From an uncultured Acidobacteriota bacterium (lineage in GTDB: Bacteria; Acidobacteriota; Terriglobia; Terriglobales; Acidobacteriaceae): a DNA stretch of 57,114 nt. The DNA is taken from positions 1-57,114 of the forward strand of contig CAILBQ010000461.1 in assembly GCA_903832475.1 (NCBI GenBank), in the 5' to 3' direction. Both the position numbers and the translations under genes were made by a program. This document shows positions 1 to 8,524 of the stretch, in pieces (position 1 is the stretch's first letter; each line of letters begins with the position of its first letter). The notes under the pieces were generated by a model that was not told the DNA's origin, did not search any database, and worked only from the letters and a program-made list of their open reading frames with translations.

Positions 1-1
1 C

Positions 2-970
2 GCGGCGGTGTGTGCGGAGACGACGTATGATTTGCGGGGGTTGTCGCGTGCTCCGCTGCCTGCGGAGGGAAAGACGAGCGAGGGCGCCGAGGTACATTCG
101 ATCTCGGCGCATTCCTTTGGGAGGCTGATCCGGACGCTGGGGGATGCGGCGGTGCGGGCGGCGAATATGGAGCTGGGCGAGATTGCGGGGGCGGCGCTGG
201 CCATGCCGGGACCGTTCGATTATGAGAATGGCATCAGCCTGATGAAGCACAAGCTGCAGGCGTTGTATGGGGTGGATTTGAAGACGGCGCTGGCGGGGCG
301 GTTTGGATGGGAGCCGAGGCAGGTGCGGTTTGTGAATGATGCGGCGGCATTTCTGCTGGGGGAAGTGGGAGCAGGGGCGGCGCGGGGGTTTCGCAAGGCG
401 ATCGGGATCACGCTGGGGACGGGGATCGGCTGCGCGTACGCGGCGGATGGGCGGATTGCGGTGCCAAGCGATCAGGCGGGAGGCGATGCCGGCGTTCCGC
501 CGGGCGGGGAGATCTGGAACCTGCCATACAGCGGGAAGACGGTTGAGGATTTTGTGTCGACTCGGTATCTGCGCAGGCATTACCTGGAGCTGACGGGGCT
601 GGAGGCGGAGGTTTCGGATGTAGCGGCGATCGCACAGTGCCGGGAGGATGCGCCGTGTCCTCCGCTGGAAGAGACGCTGGCGCGGCAGAGCGGCGGTGTG
701 CAGACGAGTGCCGGTAAGATAGCGGCCAAGGCGGCGCGGCAAGCGTTTGCCGACTTTGGCACGCACCTGGGTGGGGCGCTGAACCAGCATGCGGGGGAAT
801 TCAAGCCGGACGTGGTGGTGCTGGGGGGCGGTATTGCGCGGGCTTCAGCGCTATTTTTACCGGCGACCAAGAAGGCGTTGACGTTTGAGACGGAGATGGC
901 GATTTCGGTGCTGATGGATGAGGCGCCGCTGGCGGGGGCTGGGGTGGCGTGGTTTAACGCGGAACCATAA
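2..970 (+). CDS. ROK-family kinase-like protein, 5' end cut by window edge
   Basis: This is a sugar kinase or kinase-like protein of the ROK (glucokinase/NagC) superfamily. The frame is open to the left edge, and the usual N-terminal phosphate loop (DxGGT) is not present, so the true start lies outside the window. The GTG at 8 is only the first possible start inside it. Seen: the second ROK nucleotide loop LGTGIGCAYAADGRI near residue 140 and a C-terminal VVLGGGIARA strand-loop. The classical ROK zinc motif CxCGxxGC is missing; the matching region has only CREDAPC. The substrate cannot be read from the sequence. The next gene is convergent, 58 bp away. Confidence 0.8.
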   Translation, partial: AAVCAETTYDLRGLSRAPLPAEGKTSEGAEVHSISAHSFGRLIRTLGDAAVRAANMELGEIAGAALAMPGPFDYENGISLMKHKLQALYGVDLKTALAGRFGWEPRQVRFVNDAAAFLLGEVGAGAARGFRKAIGITLGTGIGCAYAADGRIAVPSDQAGGDAGVPPGGEIWNLPYSGKTVEDFVSTRYLRRHYLELTGLEAEVSDVAAIAQCREDAPCPPLEETLARQSGGVQTSAGKIAAKAARQAFADFGTHLGGALNQHAGEFKPDVVVLGGGIARASALFLPATKKALTFETEMAISVLMDEAPLAGAGVAWFNAEP

Positions 971-1028
971 GTCGGATTAGAAAGCTAAAGATCGCGCGCA
1001 ATGTTTTAGCGTCAGGGCAATTTGCGCT

Positions 1029-1964
1029 TCAGGGGCGAAGTCTATGAAATAGAAAATCGCCGGTCTTCCAATCCCGCGCGATGATCGTTCCATCGGCCAT
1101 CATTGCGAGGTCAAGTGGTTGCCGTCCCAGCTTGATTCGAGAGGTTTCGACAAGCGAGTTCGCATCAAGGATGAGGATGTCGCTGCTATAGGGACGCGCG
1201 ACCAGACAGCGGCTTTGGGACGGGTCAAGACAGAATTCTCCGATGAACTGGCCTGTTCCAGAAGTCGCCTGCTGCAGGAGCTTCGAGGCTTTGACATCGA
1301 GCGATTTTGCGTCCAGCTTTACGATCGCATCGTAGTCGGTGGCCCAGAGCTCATGGGCTGTGGGGCGTCCTTGAAAGAGAGGATTGCCCCTTCTATCGGC
1401 AAGGTTCAGTTTTCGAACGGCGGTTTGAGTGACCGGATCGTAGAGGACGGGATGTGAATCTCGCTGAATGGAAATGATCAGGAGCGGCGAGCCGGGGATT
1501 TCCATGACCCCGACGATGCCTTGGTAGCCTTTGTCGTAGGAATCATCAAACCACGCGAATGTCTGGACTTCCTGCTCCAGTCCGGCGTGAGGCATGATGA
1601 GCTGATAATCCCCGAAAGCATAGCCTGTATACGCTGCAGGCAATCGCTCCCATACGTGAATGTCGCCTTCACAGGACAATTCAACCTTCGATGAAAGATG
1701 TGGGATGACCCGCTGTAACGACAGCCGGGAGAGAGTTTGTTGCGGATTGGAGTAGGGGTGAGCTGTAATTTCCAGCCTGCTTCCCTCCCAATGGTGAACG
1801 ACGGCGAAGAGGTCGTCCTCCCCGGCATGGAGAATTAGATACTTTGCGTCGCTTATCGCGAAGCAACGAGGAGACGCCTGCCCGAGGGAGTATTGCCATA
1901 AGAATCCCTTGTCGACCCAACCTAGCGTGGAGATGGCATGAGATTTGTCGTTGTTGAGAATCAT
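1029..1964 (-). CDS. Hypothetical beta-propeller-like protein
   Basis: A 311-residue protein with no recognised family. Its C-terminal half has repeated strand-turn segments such as LVARPYSSDILILDANSL followed by a DLAMMADGTIIARDW-type blade, which resembles YncE/YVTN or WD40-like propellers. No signal peptide or membrane span is visible, so it is probably cytoplasmic unless the start is wrong. The ATG at 1964 has no clear ribosome-binding site. Function unknown. It stands alone between the ROK gene and an unrelated gene fragment. Confidence 0.6.
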   Translation of the reverse strand: MILNNDKSHAISTLGWVDKGFLWQYSLGQASPRCFAISDAKYLILHAGEDDLFAVVHHWEGSRLEITAHPYSNPQQTLSRLSLQRVIPHLSSKVELSCEGDIHVWERLPAAYTGYAFGDYQLIMPHAGLEQEVQTFAWFDDSYDKGYQGIVGVMEIPGSPLLIISIQRDSHPVLYDPVTQTAVRKLNLADRRGNPLFQGRPTAHELWATDYDAIVKLDAKSLDVKASKLLQQATSGTGQFIGEFCLDPSQSRCLVARPYSSDILILDANSLVETSRIKLGRQPLDLAMMADGTIIARDWKTGDFLFHRLRP

Positions 1965-2193
1965 CGAGGTAGTTTGTCACAAGTTGGCTGGCGCCCGTCC
2001 GGCAGGTGCGGCTGCGCGGCAAGGGCTCTGAGATCCGTCGCACTGCCACGCGACGGAGCTAGACCTGTCGGGGGCGCCCCGTCGCTCGGGAAGACCAATC
2101 CGAGTGCAGTTGTTGGATAAAGAGACGGTCGCTGTATTCAGATCAGAAGAGACGCTGGGCAGCTGGTTGGAATTTTCTCTCCCGGGGATTTCT

Positions 2194-3264
2194 TCAGGGT
2201 CGAGGTGCGGGTGTTTTGTCGTCCGGTAGGACGCGGTAGGGGTCGTACTGGATAGTTGCCTGGTGAGCCTCGCCAAGGGGGCCGAGGTCGAACCAGGACT
2301 GGTATTGGCCGGTGCGGATGGTGAGGGGTGTTCCGCGGCAGAAGTCGACGTGTCGAAGCTCTTCTGGGTTACGGGCGCTGGGTGTAGGCGGTGACCAGTC
2401 GAAGAAATCGAGATTGGAATCTCGGACGGGGCTGGGATCGAAGTCGGCCAGCGAAGTGTCGCTGCCGTAGTGAATGTATTTGGCCGAGAGTCCTGCGGGA
2501 AGGGGCGGCTCCCCTGGTTCAGGTGGGCAGGTTGAGTCGGCCGATTCGATGCGGGCGACCAAGACTCCGGGCAGGCGAAGAGGGGCGGAGCATTCACTTG
2601 CGATGCGGAAGAACAATTCACGCCGTCCCGAAGGCCAGCGGCACTCGAGGCCGCCGGGGAGGGTGAAGTGGTTGGCCGCGGTGGCGATGCGCTGGGAGGG
2701 TTCGAGATGGTAGAGGGTATAGGCAAGCTCGACGGTGGCCTGGGGATGGACTCTGGAAAGGGAATCCAGTGATTCGTAGGGCATGTTTATTTCGAGCTGC
2801 GCACACGGAGAGTCTGCGGTGAGCTTGATGGACCGGTTGATCCAGGCCGATTGCCAGTGCCAGCCGTTATCTCCGTTGAGGGTAACCCGGAAGCCCTCTG
2901 CGCTGAGGATGATGTCTGGGGCAGAGAAGTCGGCGGTGAGGGGAAGGGCGATGGTTGAGTCAGAGCTAAGGCCATTGAGGAAATATTGGCGGACGCCGTC
3001 TTTTTCCGGCGTTGATGCTGCGGGAGGGGGCCTTCTGGGGGAGGGACAGAAGGTTGGAAAGCGGGAGGAGGGCGTACGCGGCTTTCCGTGCTGCCGGCAT
3101 GGTGGGGCAATTTTAGCAGTCGGGGTTCGGAATTCGTTCTGCGTTGTGATGATTTTGTTGGAACCGCGGTGGGGAGGGAAATGTCCGCCGTGGATCGGCA
3201 TTTCCAACATCTGTAAAGTAGCCGATGGCGGGAATGTCTTTGCGTTCAAGTCTTTTATTTTCAA
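2194..3264 (-). pseudogene. Hypothetical protein, probably 5'-truncated remnant
   Basis: The open frame gives 356 residues, but only about residues 88-350 look like a folded protein (mixed beta-rich sequence with IKLTADSPCAQLEINMPYES, ELFFRIASECSAPL and SAKYIHYGSDTS). The first ~87 residues are proline-, arginine- and serine-rich, without a signal peptide or domain, and read like translated non-coding DNA. No ATG is available between residue 22 and about residue 170. I therefore infer that the natural 5' part was lost and the frame is open by chance. The join sits near an 18-bp sequence (2980-2997) that recurs at 14651-14668. Product family not recognised. Confidence 0.45.
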
Positions 3265-3483
3265 GTGGGTGAAAACTCCTACATTATTCCAAGGTTTTTT
3301 TTAGGAAGGCCGAAGGACTTGGTTGAGCGATGTGGCTAGGGTGAGGAGCATACACAGTGTGCTTGGTACCCGACAGTTCGAGCACACGCGGTGCGCTAGT
3401 TGCAATCCCCCCAAGGGCGCTTGCATATGGCCTAAACCAGCGAACCCGATCTCGTCATCGGAAAACCAAGAGAGGAAATTGAC

Positions 3484-4404
3484 ATGACACGCATATCATC
3501 CATACTCGGCTCTGCCGCTTTGATTCTCAGCTGCACCTTTGCCTCGGCACAGAACAGCGAAATTGCAACGTCAACCGGTGCGCCTACTCCCGAGGTGGCC
3601 ACCAGCTATACCTTTACGGAAGTCAACTATGCCGGCGACGTATTCACTCAGTTGCTGGGGATCAATAACAAAGGTGAGATTGCCGGCTATCATGGCAGCG
3701 GCATGGACGCGCAGCACCCGAACAAGGGCTTTACGCTGACGCTGCCAAATACTTTTGTTGCAGAGAACTATCCCAGCTCCGCGCAGACCCAGGTGATCGG
3801 CATCAACGATGCGGGCAGCACTTCGGGTTTCTATGTTGACAGCAAGAACGTGACGCACGGTTTTTACTACGTCGCGGGCGCTTTCCGGCCGATTGATTAT
3901 CCTGGCACGACGTTCAACCAGACGCTGAGCTGGTACAACAACAACGAGGGAGCCGGTTATTCTCAGGATACGCTTGGGAATTTCCACCCGTATTTCTGGA
4001 GTAAGTCGACGCCGTTCTGGTCGTTACTGATTCCAGGTGCGGTCAGCGCGCAGGCCACCAACATCAACAATGTCGGATCGGTTTCCGGCTTCTACATCGA
4101 CAGCGCAAGCGTGAATCACGGGTTCCTGTTTTACAACGGAAACTTCACGCGGCTCACCTATCCGGGTTCGACGTTCACCCAGGCATTGGGCGTGAATGAT
4201 TCCAATGAAGTGGTTGGAACCTATACCGATACCAGCAACATGACGCATGGCTTCACGTGGAAGGCGGGCGTCTGGCAGTCGATCGACGATCCGAACGGGA
4301 TTGGTTCGACGGTGGTAAACGGGATCAACAACGCGGGCACGCTGGTTGGGTTCTGGGGCAATGTCGGAGCGGGCATATCGCACGGCTTCGTCGCAGTCCC
4401 GTAA
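3484..4404 (+). CDS. Secreted HAF-repeat protein
   Basis: A 306-residue exported protein. The N-terminus (MTRISSILGSAALILSC...FASAQ) is a Sec signal peptide. The rest is about six repeats of roughly 40 residues with the pattern GINNxGxIxGxYxD...HGFxxxxGxFxxIxYPG, which is the HAF repeat found in secreted proteins of Acidobacteria and Proteobacteria and thought to form a propeller-like fold. Examples are INDAGSTSGFYVD and VNDSNEVVGTYTD. The start is supported by AGAGGAAA upstream of the ATG. A strong intrinsic terminator follows 45 bp after the stop, so it is probably monocistronic. Biological role unknown; extracellular or surface binding is an inference. Confidence 0.85.
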   Translation: MTRISSILGSAALILSCTFASAQNSEIATSTGAPTPEVATSYTFTEVNYAGDVFTQLLGINNKGEIAGYHGSGMDAQHPNKGFTLTLPNTFVAENYPSSAQTQVIGINDAGSTSGFYVDSKNVTHGFYYVAGAFRPIDYPGTTFNQTLSWYNNNEGAGYSQDTLGNFHPYFWSKSTPFWSLLIPGAVSAQATNINNVGSVSGFYIDSASVNHGFLFYNGNFTRLTYPGSTFTQALGVNDSNEVVGTYTDTSNMTHGFTWKAGVWQSIDDPNGIGSTVVNGINNAGTLVGFWGNVGAGISHGFVAVP

Positions 4405-4448
4405 TACAAATCACAATACAGCGACGTTCGAAGCTGGACGTCCCGGCT

Positions 4449-4491
4449 GTCCCATCTGTTTCGCAAATTGCGGAGCAGATGGGACTTTTTT
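4449..4491 (+). terminator. Rho-independent terminator of the HAF-repeat gene
   Basis: A perfect 10-bp stem GTCCCATCTG / CAGATGGGAC (4449-4458 and 4476-4485) is followed immediately by six T residues (4486-4491). The 17-nt loop itself contains a smaller CGCAA/TTGCG stem. The T-run makes it work on the plus strand; the facing minus-strand gene ends at 4496. Confidence 0.9.
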
Positions 4492-4495
4492 GGGT

Positions 4496-5014
4496 TTAGC
4501 GAGAGAAGTCGACGTAGTTGCGGCCTTCATAGAGGCGGAAGCTGGAGCCGTCAGCCACGATTTTAAGAGGGGTGGGACGTTTCAAGTCGGCGTCGTTGTG
4601 GGAGGCGACGGTGAACAGATCGTGTGCGCCGACGTCGAGGACGATGAATTTCTGTCCAGGGATGAAGCCGATGCCGTAGATGCCGGCGGCCAAGTCGTGG
4701 CCTTCGATTTTGATGGGAACTTCCGTGATGAAATAGGCCTGATATTTGGACTGCACATCACTGGAGTAACCGCTGGTATCGACCAGGGTAGCGAGGACGA
4801 ACATGCCGTCTCCGAACTTGACGCCTCCGGAATTACGCAGTTGGGTCGTGGCGGATTGGCCACGAAAGAAGACGGAAGCGGGCAGGAGCTTGGTGGTTTC
4901 GGCGACGGTGAGGACGGAGCCGCTGCTTTGCGCGACAGCCGAGGTAGCCGTGGCCAGCAGCAGGACGGCAGCGACGATGATTGCTTTCGCTGTGAGTTTG
5001 CATGAGACGCGCAT
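4496..5014 (-). CDS. Small secreted protein of unknown function
   Basis: A 172-residue exported protein. The ATG at 5014 was chosen because GGAGGAAG lies seven bases upstream and the product then begins with a clean signal peptide (MRVSCKLTAKAIIVAAVLLLATATSAVAQ region); an upstream in-frame ATG at 5149 would add unrelated residues. The mature part contains VFFRGQSATTQLRNSGG and ends in LYEGRNYVDFSR, with no cysteine pairs or catalytic motif that I recognise. Similar small periplasmic proteins are common in Acidobacteria. It is convergent with the HAF-repeat gene. Confidence 0.75.
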   Translation of the reverse strand: MRVSCKLTAKAIIVAAVLLLATATSAVAQSSGSVLTVAETTKLLPASVFFRGQSATTQLRNSGGVKFGDGMFVLATLVDTSGYSSDVQSKYQAYFITEVPIKIEGHDLAAGIYGIGFIPGQKFIVLDVGAHDLFTVASHNDADLKRPTPLKIVADGSSFRLYEGRNYVDFSR

Positions 5015-5309
5015 CAATACTTCCTCCAAAGAACACATTTCCGGGCTGGTTTTGACTGAACCGGAGTATATCGCACGGAAGAGACGGTTGTTGTGGTGGG
5101 AGCCAGGCAGGCATGTGGTGGGAATGTGCATGTTCCCAGAGAGAAACAAAAAGACGAATCTCTTTTCCTGAAGCTTGTTTCATTTGAGCCAGCACATTTG
5201 GGATGAGCCATCTAGTTTGAGAGTAGATGTTGCAGAGTATTCCGGCGTGGGTGCACCGCGGCGGTGATTCCTGTCCAGCGGAAGTCGACGCGAGGAAGAT
5301 GCGGTATCC

Positions 5310-6074
5310 ATGCAGGGAATGTTGAGAATGCGGCGAGTCATCGTGGGGGGCGTCGTCGGCATTGTTTGTGCGTCAGCGGTTTGGGGGCAGAGGGTGTCGC
5401 CATCCGCGCCTCATGACTCGAGGAGCTTGCCCGGCCTGAGACTGTCCGGTGAGGCAGTGACGACGTTGCCGCAGGCTCCGCTGCCTCAGCCGTCGGATCG
5501 ATTGACTCTGGGGGAGCGTTTCAGGCTGGAAGCGCGGGTTTCGTTTGGGATATCGGCGATGGTGTTTCCGGCGATCGAGGCGGGATACGACATCGCAAAT
5601 CCGCCGCATCACTATCCCAAGGAGTGGAAAGACGGGCCGGGTGCGTACGGGCGCAACTATGGAGCGGAGTTGGCGCGACATACGGCTGGCGGGCTGGCAC
5701 GGTTTGCCACGGCAGCGGTGACGAGGGAAGATCCGCGCTATTACCCGAGCAGACGCCGACGTGTTCTGCCGCGTTTCTGGCATGCGGTGTGGTTCAGCGT
5801 GGTGGACAAGTCTGAATCGGGACGCGCGATGCCGGCGGCAGGTAATTTTGCCGGTGCGGCGGCGGCGGGTTACGTGGGCATGCCGTATGAGCCGGCGGGA
5901 TACAACGATTTCACGCACGGGACGCAACGGGCGGCGGTGGAGTTTTCCACGTACGCGGTGAACAACCTGGTGACGGAATTTTCTCCCGAGCTGTGCCGGA
6001 CGATGAAGGCGATGCATTTTCCTCAAGGAGTCGCAAAGACGCTTGTTCGTGGGGATTCGGGAACCAAGCCCTAA
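5310..6074 (+). CDS. Exported hypothetical protein, acidobacterial type
   Basis: A 254-residue protein with an N-terminal hydrophobic segment (VIVGGVVGIVCASAVWGQ) that reads as a signal peptide. It then carries a proline-rich linker and a region with alternating aromatic and glycine residues (FGISAMVFPAIEAGYD, EDPRYYPS, AAAGYVGMPYEP). This pattern fits a small outer-membrane or periplasmic protein, but no named domain is recognised. In-frame ATGs at 5310, 5319 and 5328 are all possible starts; none has a convincing ribosome-binding site. No operon partner. Confidence 0.65.
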   Translation: MQGMLRMRRVIVGGVVGIVCASAVWGQRVSPSAPHDSRSLPGLRLSGEAVTTLPQAPLPQPSDRLTLGERFRLEARVSFGISAMVFPAIEAGYDIANPPHHYPKEWKDGPGAYGRNYGAELARHTAGGLARFATAAVTREDPRYYPSRRRRVLPRFWHAVWFSVVDKSESGRAMPAAGNFAGAAAAGYVGMPYEPAGYNDFTHGTQRAAVEFSTYAVNNLVTEFSPELCRTMKAMHFPQGVAKTLVRGDSGTKP

Positions 6075-6161
6075 AGCGGCGATTCCGATTGAAGTACCGG
6101 CCGGCCCACAGGACGTATTCGAGCCGGCATTTTTGTGTGGTGAGGGCAACGCTTGAATATT

Positions 6162-6215
6162 CTCCTCTTGACAATCGGGAGGAAGATGCTGTCTTCTCTT
6201 GATTGTCAAGAGGAG
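6162..6215. promoter_or_regulatory. 15-bp perfect inverted repeat overlapping the padR ribosome-binding site
   Basis: The left arm CTCCTCTTGACAATC (6162-6176) and right arm GATTGTCAAGAGGAG (6201-6215) are exact inverted copies, 24 bases apart. The left arm contains a TTGACA -35-like hexamer (6168-6173). The right arm contains the AAGAGGAG ribosome-binding sequence of the padR gene starting at 6221. It may be a PadR operator for autoregulation, or an RNA hairpin that hides the ribosome-binding site; the two are not exclusive. Confidence 0.65.
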
Positions 6216-6220
6216 TGAGG

Positions 6221-6574
6221 ATGAACGTGGCTGGAATGAGCGCCAATGAGGAGCCTTCACGCGACCTGGTGCAGGGGACGCTGGAGATGCTGATTTTGAA
6301 GACTCTGGCGCTGGAGTCAATGCATGGGTACGGGGTGGCGCTGCGAATCGAGCAGATTTCGGGCGGTGTGTTTCGCGTGAATCCGGGGTCGCTACTGCCG
6401 GCGTTGAGCCGGATGGAGCGGGCGGGGCATGTGAAGTCGGAGTGGCGGGCGACGGAGAATAACCGGCGGGCGAAGTATTACCTGCTGACGGCGAAAGGTC
6501 GCAAGGCATTGGTGGCGGAGACGGAGCAGTGGCACCGGCAGATCGCAGCGATTGCGCGGATCCTGGAGGCTTGA
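6221..6574 (+). CDS. PadR-family transcriptional regulator
   Basis: A 117-residue PadR regulator with a winged helix-turn-helix (DLVQGTLEMLILKTLALESM, HGYGVALRIEQIS, GSLLPALSRMERAGHVKSEW) and a short C-terminal helix for dimerisation. The ATG at 6221 was chosen over a TTG at 6203 because AGGAG lies just upstream. PadR proteins usually repress neighbouring transporter genes and their own promoter. Here the downstream partner is a collapsed MacB-like permease (6772-7384), so the regulator may have lost its local target. An inverted repeat overlaps its leader. Confidence 0.92.
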   Translation: MNVAGMSANEEPSRDLVQGTLEMLILKTLALESMHGYGVALRIEQISGGVFRVNPGSLLPALSRMERAGHVKSEWRATENNRRAKYYLLTAKGRKALVAETEQWHRQIAAIARILEA

Positions 6575-6576
6575 GA

Positions 6577-6621
6577 ATCCCACATCTCTTCGCAAAAAGC
6601 GCGAACAGATATGGGGTACCC
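6577..6621. repeat. Intergenic hairpin repeat, family A, copy 1
   Basis: Imperfect palindrome with arms CCCACATCTCTTCGC and GCGAACAGATATGGGG, ending in GTACCC. It starts directly after the padR stop codon. Related copies lie at 14783, 31108 and 32889. Confidence 0.7.
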
Positions 6622-6627
6622 GGAGAA

Positions 6628-6671
6628 GCAGATTCCCCTCGGGGAATGACAGAAAGAAAGGCAAAGGCAAA
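6628..6671. repeat. Intergenic repeat, family B, copy 1
   Basis: Contains GCAG, the mini-hairpin ATTCCCC-TC-GGGGAAT, then GACAGAAAG and a short GCAAAGGCAA tail. Further copies start at 12811, 25106 and 27129. Confidence 0.75.
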
Positions 6672-6683
6672 TACAGGGTCGCA

Positions 6684-6722
6684 GTGCCCCACCCATCCCC
6701 AGAAGCGGGATGGATGGGGCAC
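6684..6722. repeat. Intergenic hairpin repeat, family D, copy 1
   Basis: Arms GTGCCCCACCCATCCC (6684-6699) and GGGATGGATGGGGCAC (6707-6722) are inverted copies with one mismatch. The arms share CCATCC and the TGGGGCAC end with the copy at 27061. Confidence 0.75.
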
Positions 6723-6771
6723 TCAGCATTGTTCGTTCCATGAAGGGCATTGATATTTTGTGGAGGTTCCG

Positions 6772-7384
6772 ATGGGATTGATGCGGAATTTGGTGGACGG
6801 GGCTAGGGCGATGGTTCAGAAGCCGCGGGTGGAGCGGGAGCTGGAAGAAGAGCTGGATGGATTTGTTGAGGCTTCGGCGGAGGAAAAACAGCGGAGTGGG
6901 ATGGAGTGGGGTGAAGCTCTGCGGGCGGCGCGCGTCGAGATGGGCAGCCGCGGTGCGGTGAAGCATCAAGTGTGGAGTTCGCGGTGGGAAGGCGGACTGG
7001 ATGGGGTGTTGCAGGATGTGCGGATCAGTGTGCGCATGCTGCTGAAGACGCCGGGATTCACGCTTGTAGCGCTGCTTTCGCTAGCGCTGGGGATAGGGGC
7101 GAACACGGCGATCTTCACGTTGATTCATCAGGTCATGCTGCGGAATTTGCCGGTACACGATCCGGGGCAGTTGGTGACGTTTGGGGAGTCGGAGGGCGGT
7201 GGGGTTCTGGGAGGCGTGGATCTCGGTTTCTTTGGGATGTTTCCGTGGCATTTTGCGCGGGAGATGCAGGCGAATCCGGGACCATTTCATCGTGGTGGTG
7301 AGCGGGATGACGATGATGGCGGCGTGGCTGCCGGCGCGGCGGGCGTCGCGAGTGGATCCGATGGTGGCGCTGCGGTGCGATTGA
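6772..7384 (+). pseudogene. MacB-like (ADOP-type) permease remnant with internal deletion and frameshift
   Basis: The start at 6772 has a good ribosome-binding site (GGAGG, five bases upstream). The first ~165 codons match an acidobacterial MacB-like permease: the N-terminal prefix VERELEEELDGFVEAS, the first membrane helix LVALLSLALGIGANTAIFTL and the beginning of the periplasmic domain (FPWHFAREMQANPGPF). The typical permease C-terminus, AAWLPARRASRVDPMVALR, then follows almost at once in another frame and stops at 7384. About 600 codons, covering the periplasmic domain and the other three helices, are missing, with the junction near 7280-7300. The out-of-frame reading continues to 7443. 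It follows padR, as intact members of this family do. Confidence 0.85.
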
Positions 7385-7451
7385 ATTTTCGCGTTTCGCA
7401 GGGACGATGGGTATACTCGGGCGGATACTCCATCGAACCGTGAGGACGGCC

Positions 7452-7997
7452 ATGAAGAAGCTAATTCTTGTCGCGCTCTTGCTGATTTTTCCACTTGGAA
7501 GCTTTGGCCAGGCGCCGGATGTGACAGGGCCAAAGGACCTGCGCGGCGTGCTGCTGGAGATGCTGAAGACGACGCATAACCAGAAGGACTGGTTTGTTCC
7601 GGGAAACACGGCGATCGATGGGCTGACAGCGGCGCAAGCGAAATGGACGGACAAAAGCGGAAACCATTCCGTAGGGCAGTTGACGAATCATTTGAATTTC
7701 TGGAACGGCGAACAGCTGGCCAAGTTCAAGGGACAGAAGCCGCCTGCGTTTAACGGCAACAACGACGAGACGTTCAACGACTTTGACGCGGCGAAGTGGG
7801 CGGAGACGGTCAAGCAGTTCGATCAGGTGATGACGGATTGGGAGAAAGCTGTCGCGTCGGCGGATGACGCCAAGTTGCGGCTGTGGGCGGCGACGATCGA
7901 ACATGTCGCGCAGCACAATGCGTACCACATCGGCCAGATCATTTACGTACGCAAGCTGCAGGGCGTGTGGGATCCAGACAAAGGCGTGAAGGGCTGA
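7452..7997 (+). CDS. Secreted DinB-superfamily protein
   Basis: A 181-residue protein with a signal peptide (KKLILVALLLIFPLGSFGQ) followed by a four-helix DinB/YfiT domain. The three histidines that bind metal in this family are visible: one in QLTNHLNFW and two in HVAQHNAYHIGQI. The ATG at 7452 was chosen because it gives the signal peptide. DinB proteins are metal-dependent, mostly of unknown reaction (thiol transferase or hydrolase in known cases). An exported member is less usual. It is convergent with the next gene, 14 bp away. Confidence 0.85.
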   Translation: MKKLILVALLLIFPLGSFGQAPDVTGPKDLRGVLLEMLKTTHNQKDWFVPGNTAIDGLTAAQAKWTDKSGNHSVGQLTNHLNFWNGEQLAKFKGQKPPAFNGNNDETFNDFDAAKWAETVKQFDQVMTDWEKAVASADDAKLRLWAATIEHVAQHNAYHIGQIIYVRKLQGVWDPDKGVKG

Positions 7998-8011
7998 GAC
8001 AGGTCATCCGC

Positions 8012-8524
8012 TCAGAGTGTCTGGGCGGGGCTCGTCGCCTCGGTGGCGGCTTCAGAAACGGGGTCGCAGGACGCTTTGATCTTGACGTAACTCGCCTGCA
8101 ATTCGGATAACTCGATATCGCTCAGGTTTTCGATATCGATCATCTGGTCGCGTGCCTTGTCGATGGCGCGGATGAGCTCATTGAGCTTGAGATTGATGGC
8201 GCGAGCATCGCGGTTCTGGGTGTTCTGGATGAGGAACACCATGAGGAAGGTGACGATGGTGGTGCCGGTGTTGATGACCAGCTGCCAGGTATCGGAATAG
8301 TGGAAGAGCGGGCCGGTGGTGGCCCAGACCAGGATGATGAGGGTAGCGGCGGCGAAGGCCCAGCGCGAACCGAGCCATGAGGAAGCATTGGCGGCAAAGC
8401 GGCCAAACCAGTCGTTGACCCTGGTGGCTTCATCGGGCTGCGGGACCTCGGCCTGAACGCGTTTCTGGATCGCGGGTAGCGAGTTGCGCGCGGGGCGGGA
8501 TCGGCTTTTGGCGGCAGGACTCAT
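8012..8524 (-). CDS. Low-affinity iron permease family protein
   Basis: A 170-residue membrane protein of the family named for fungal low-affinity iron permease (Pfam Iron_permease). Seen: NDWFGRFAANASSWLGS, two membrane helices (WAFAAATLIILVWATTGPLF and WQLVINTGTTIVTFLMVFL) and the conserved tail IQNTQNRDARAINLKLNELI. In bacteria the transport role is inferred from the name only. The ATG at 8524 was preferred over 8530 because AAAGG sits six bases upstream. Its 5' region is divergent from the TMEM175 gene. Confidence 0.85.
   Translation of the reverse strand: MSPAAKSRSRPARNSLPAIQKRVQAEVPQPDEATRVNDWFGRFAANASSWLGSRWAFAAATLIILVWATTGPLFHYSDTWQLVINTGTTIVTFLMVFLIQNTQNRDARAINLKLNELIRAIDKARDQMIDIENLSDIELSELQASYVKIKASCDPVSEAATEATSPAQTL

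Noticed and set aside
5373..6722. A 449-codon minus-strand frame opposite the exported protein and padR.
   Set aside because: It is antisense to two well-supported genes and rich in Arg, Pro, Ser and His; the GC-biased third codon position of this genome keeps such frames open by chance.
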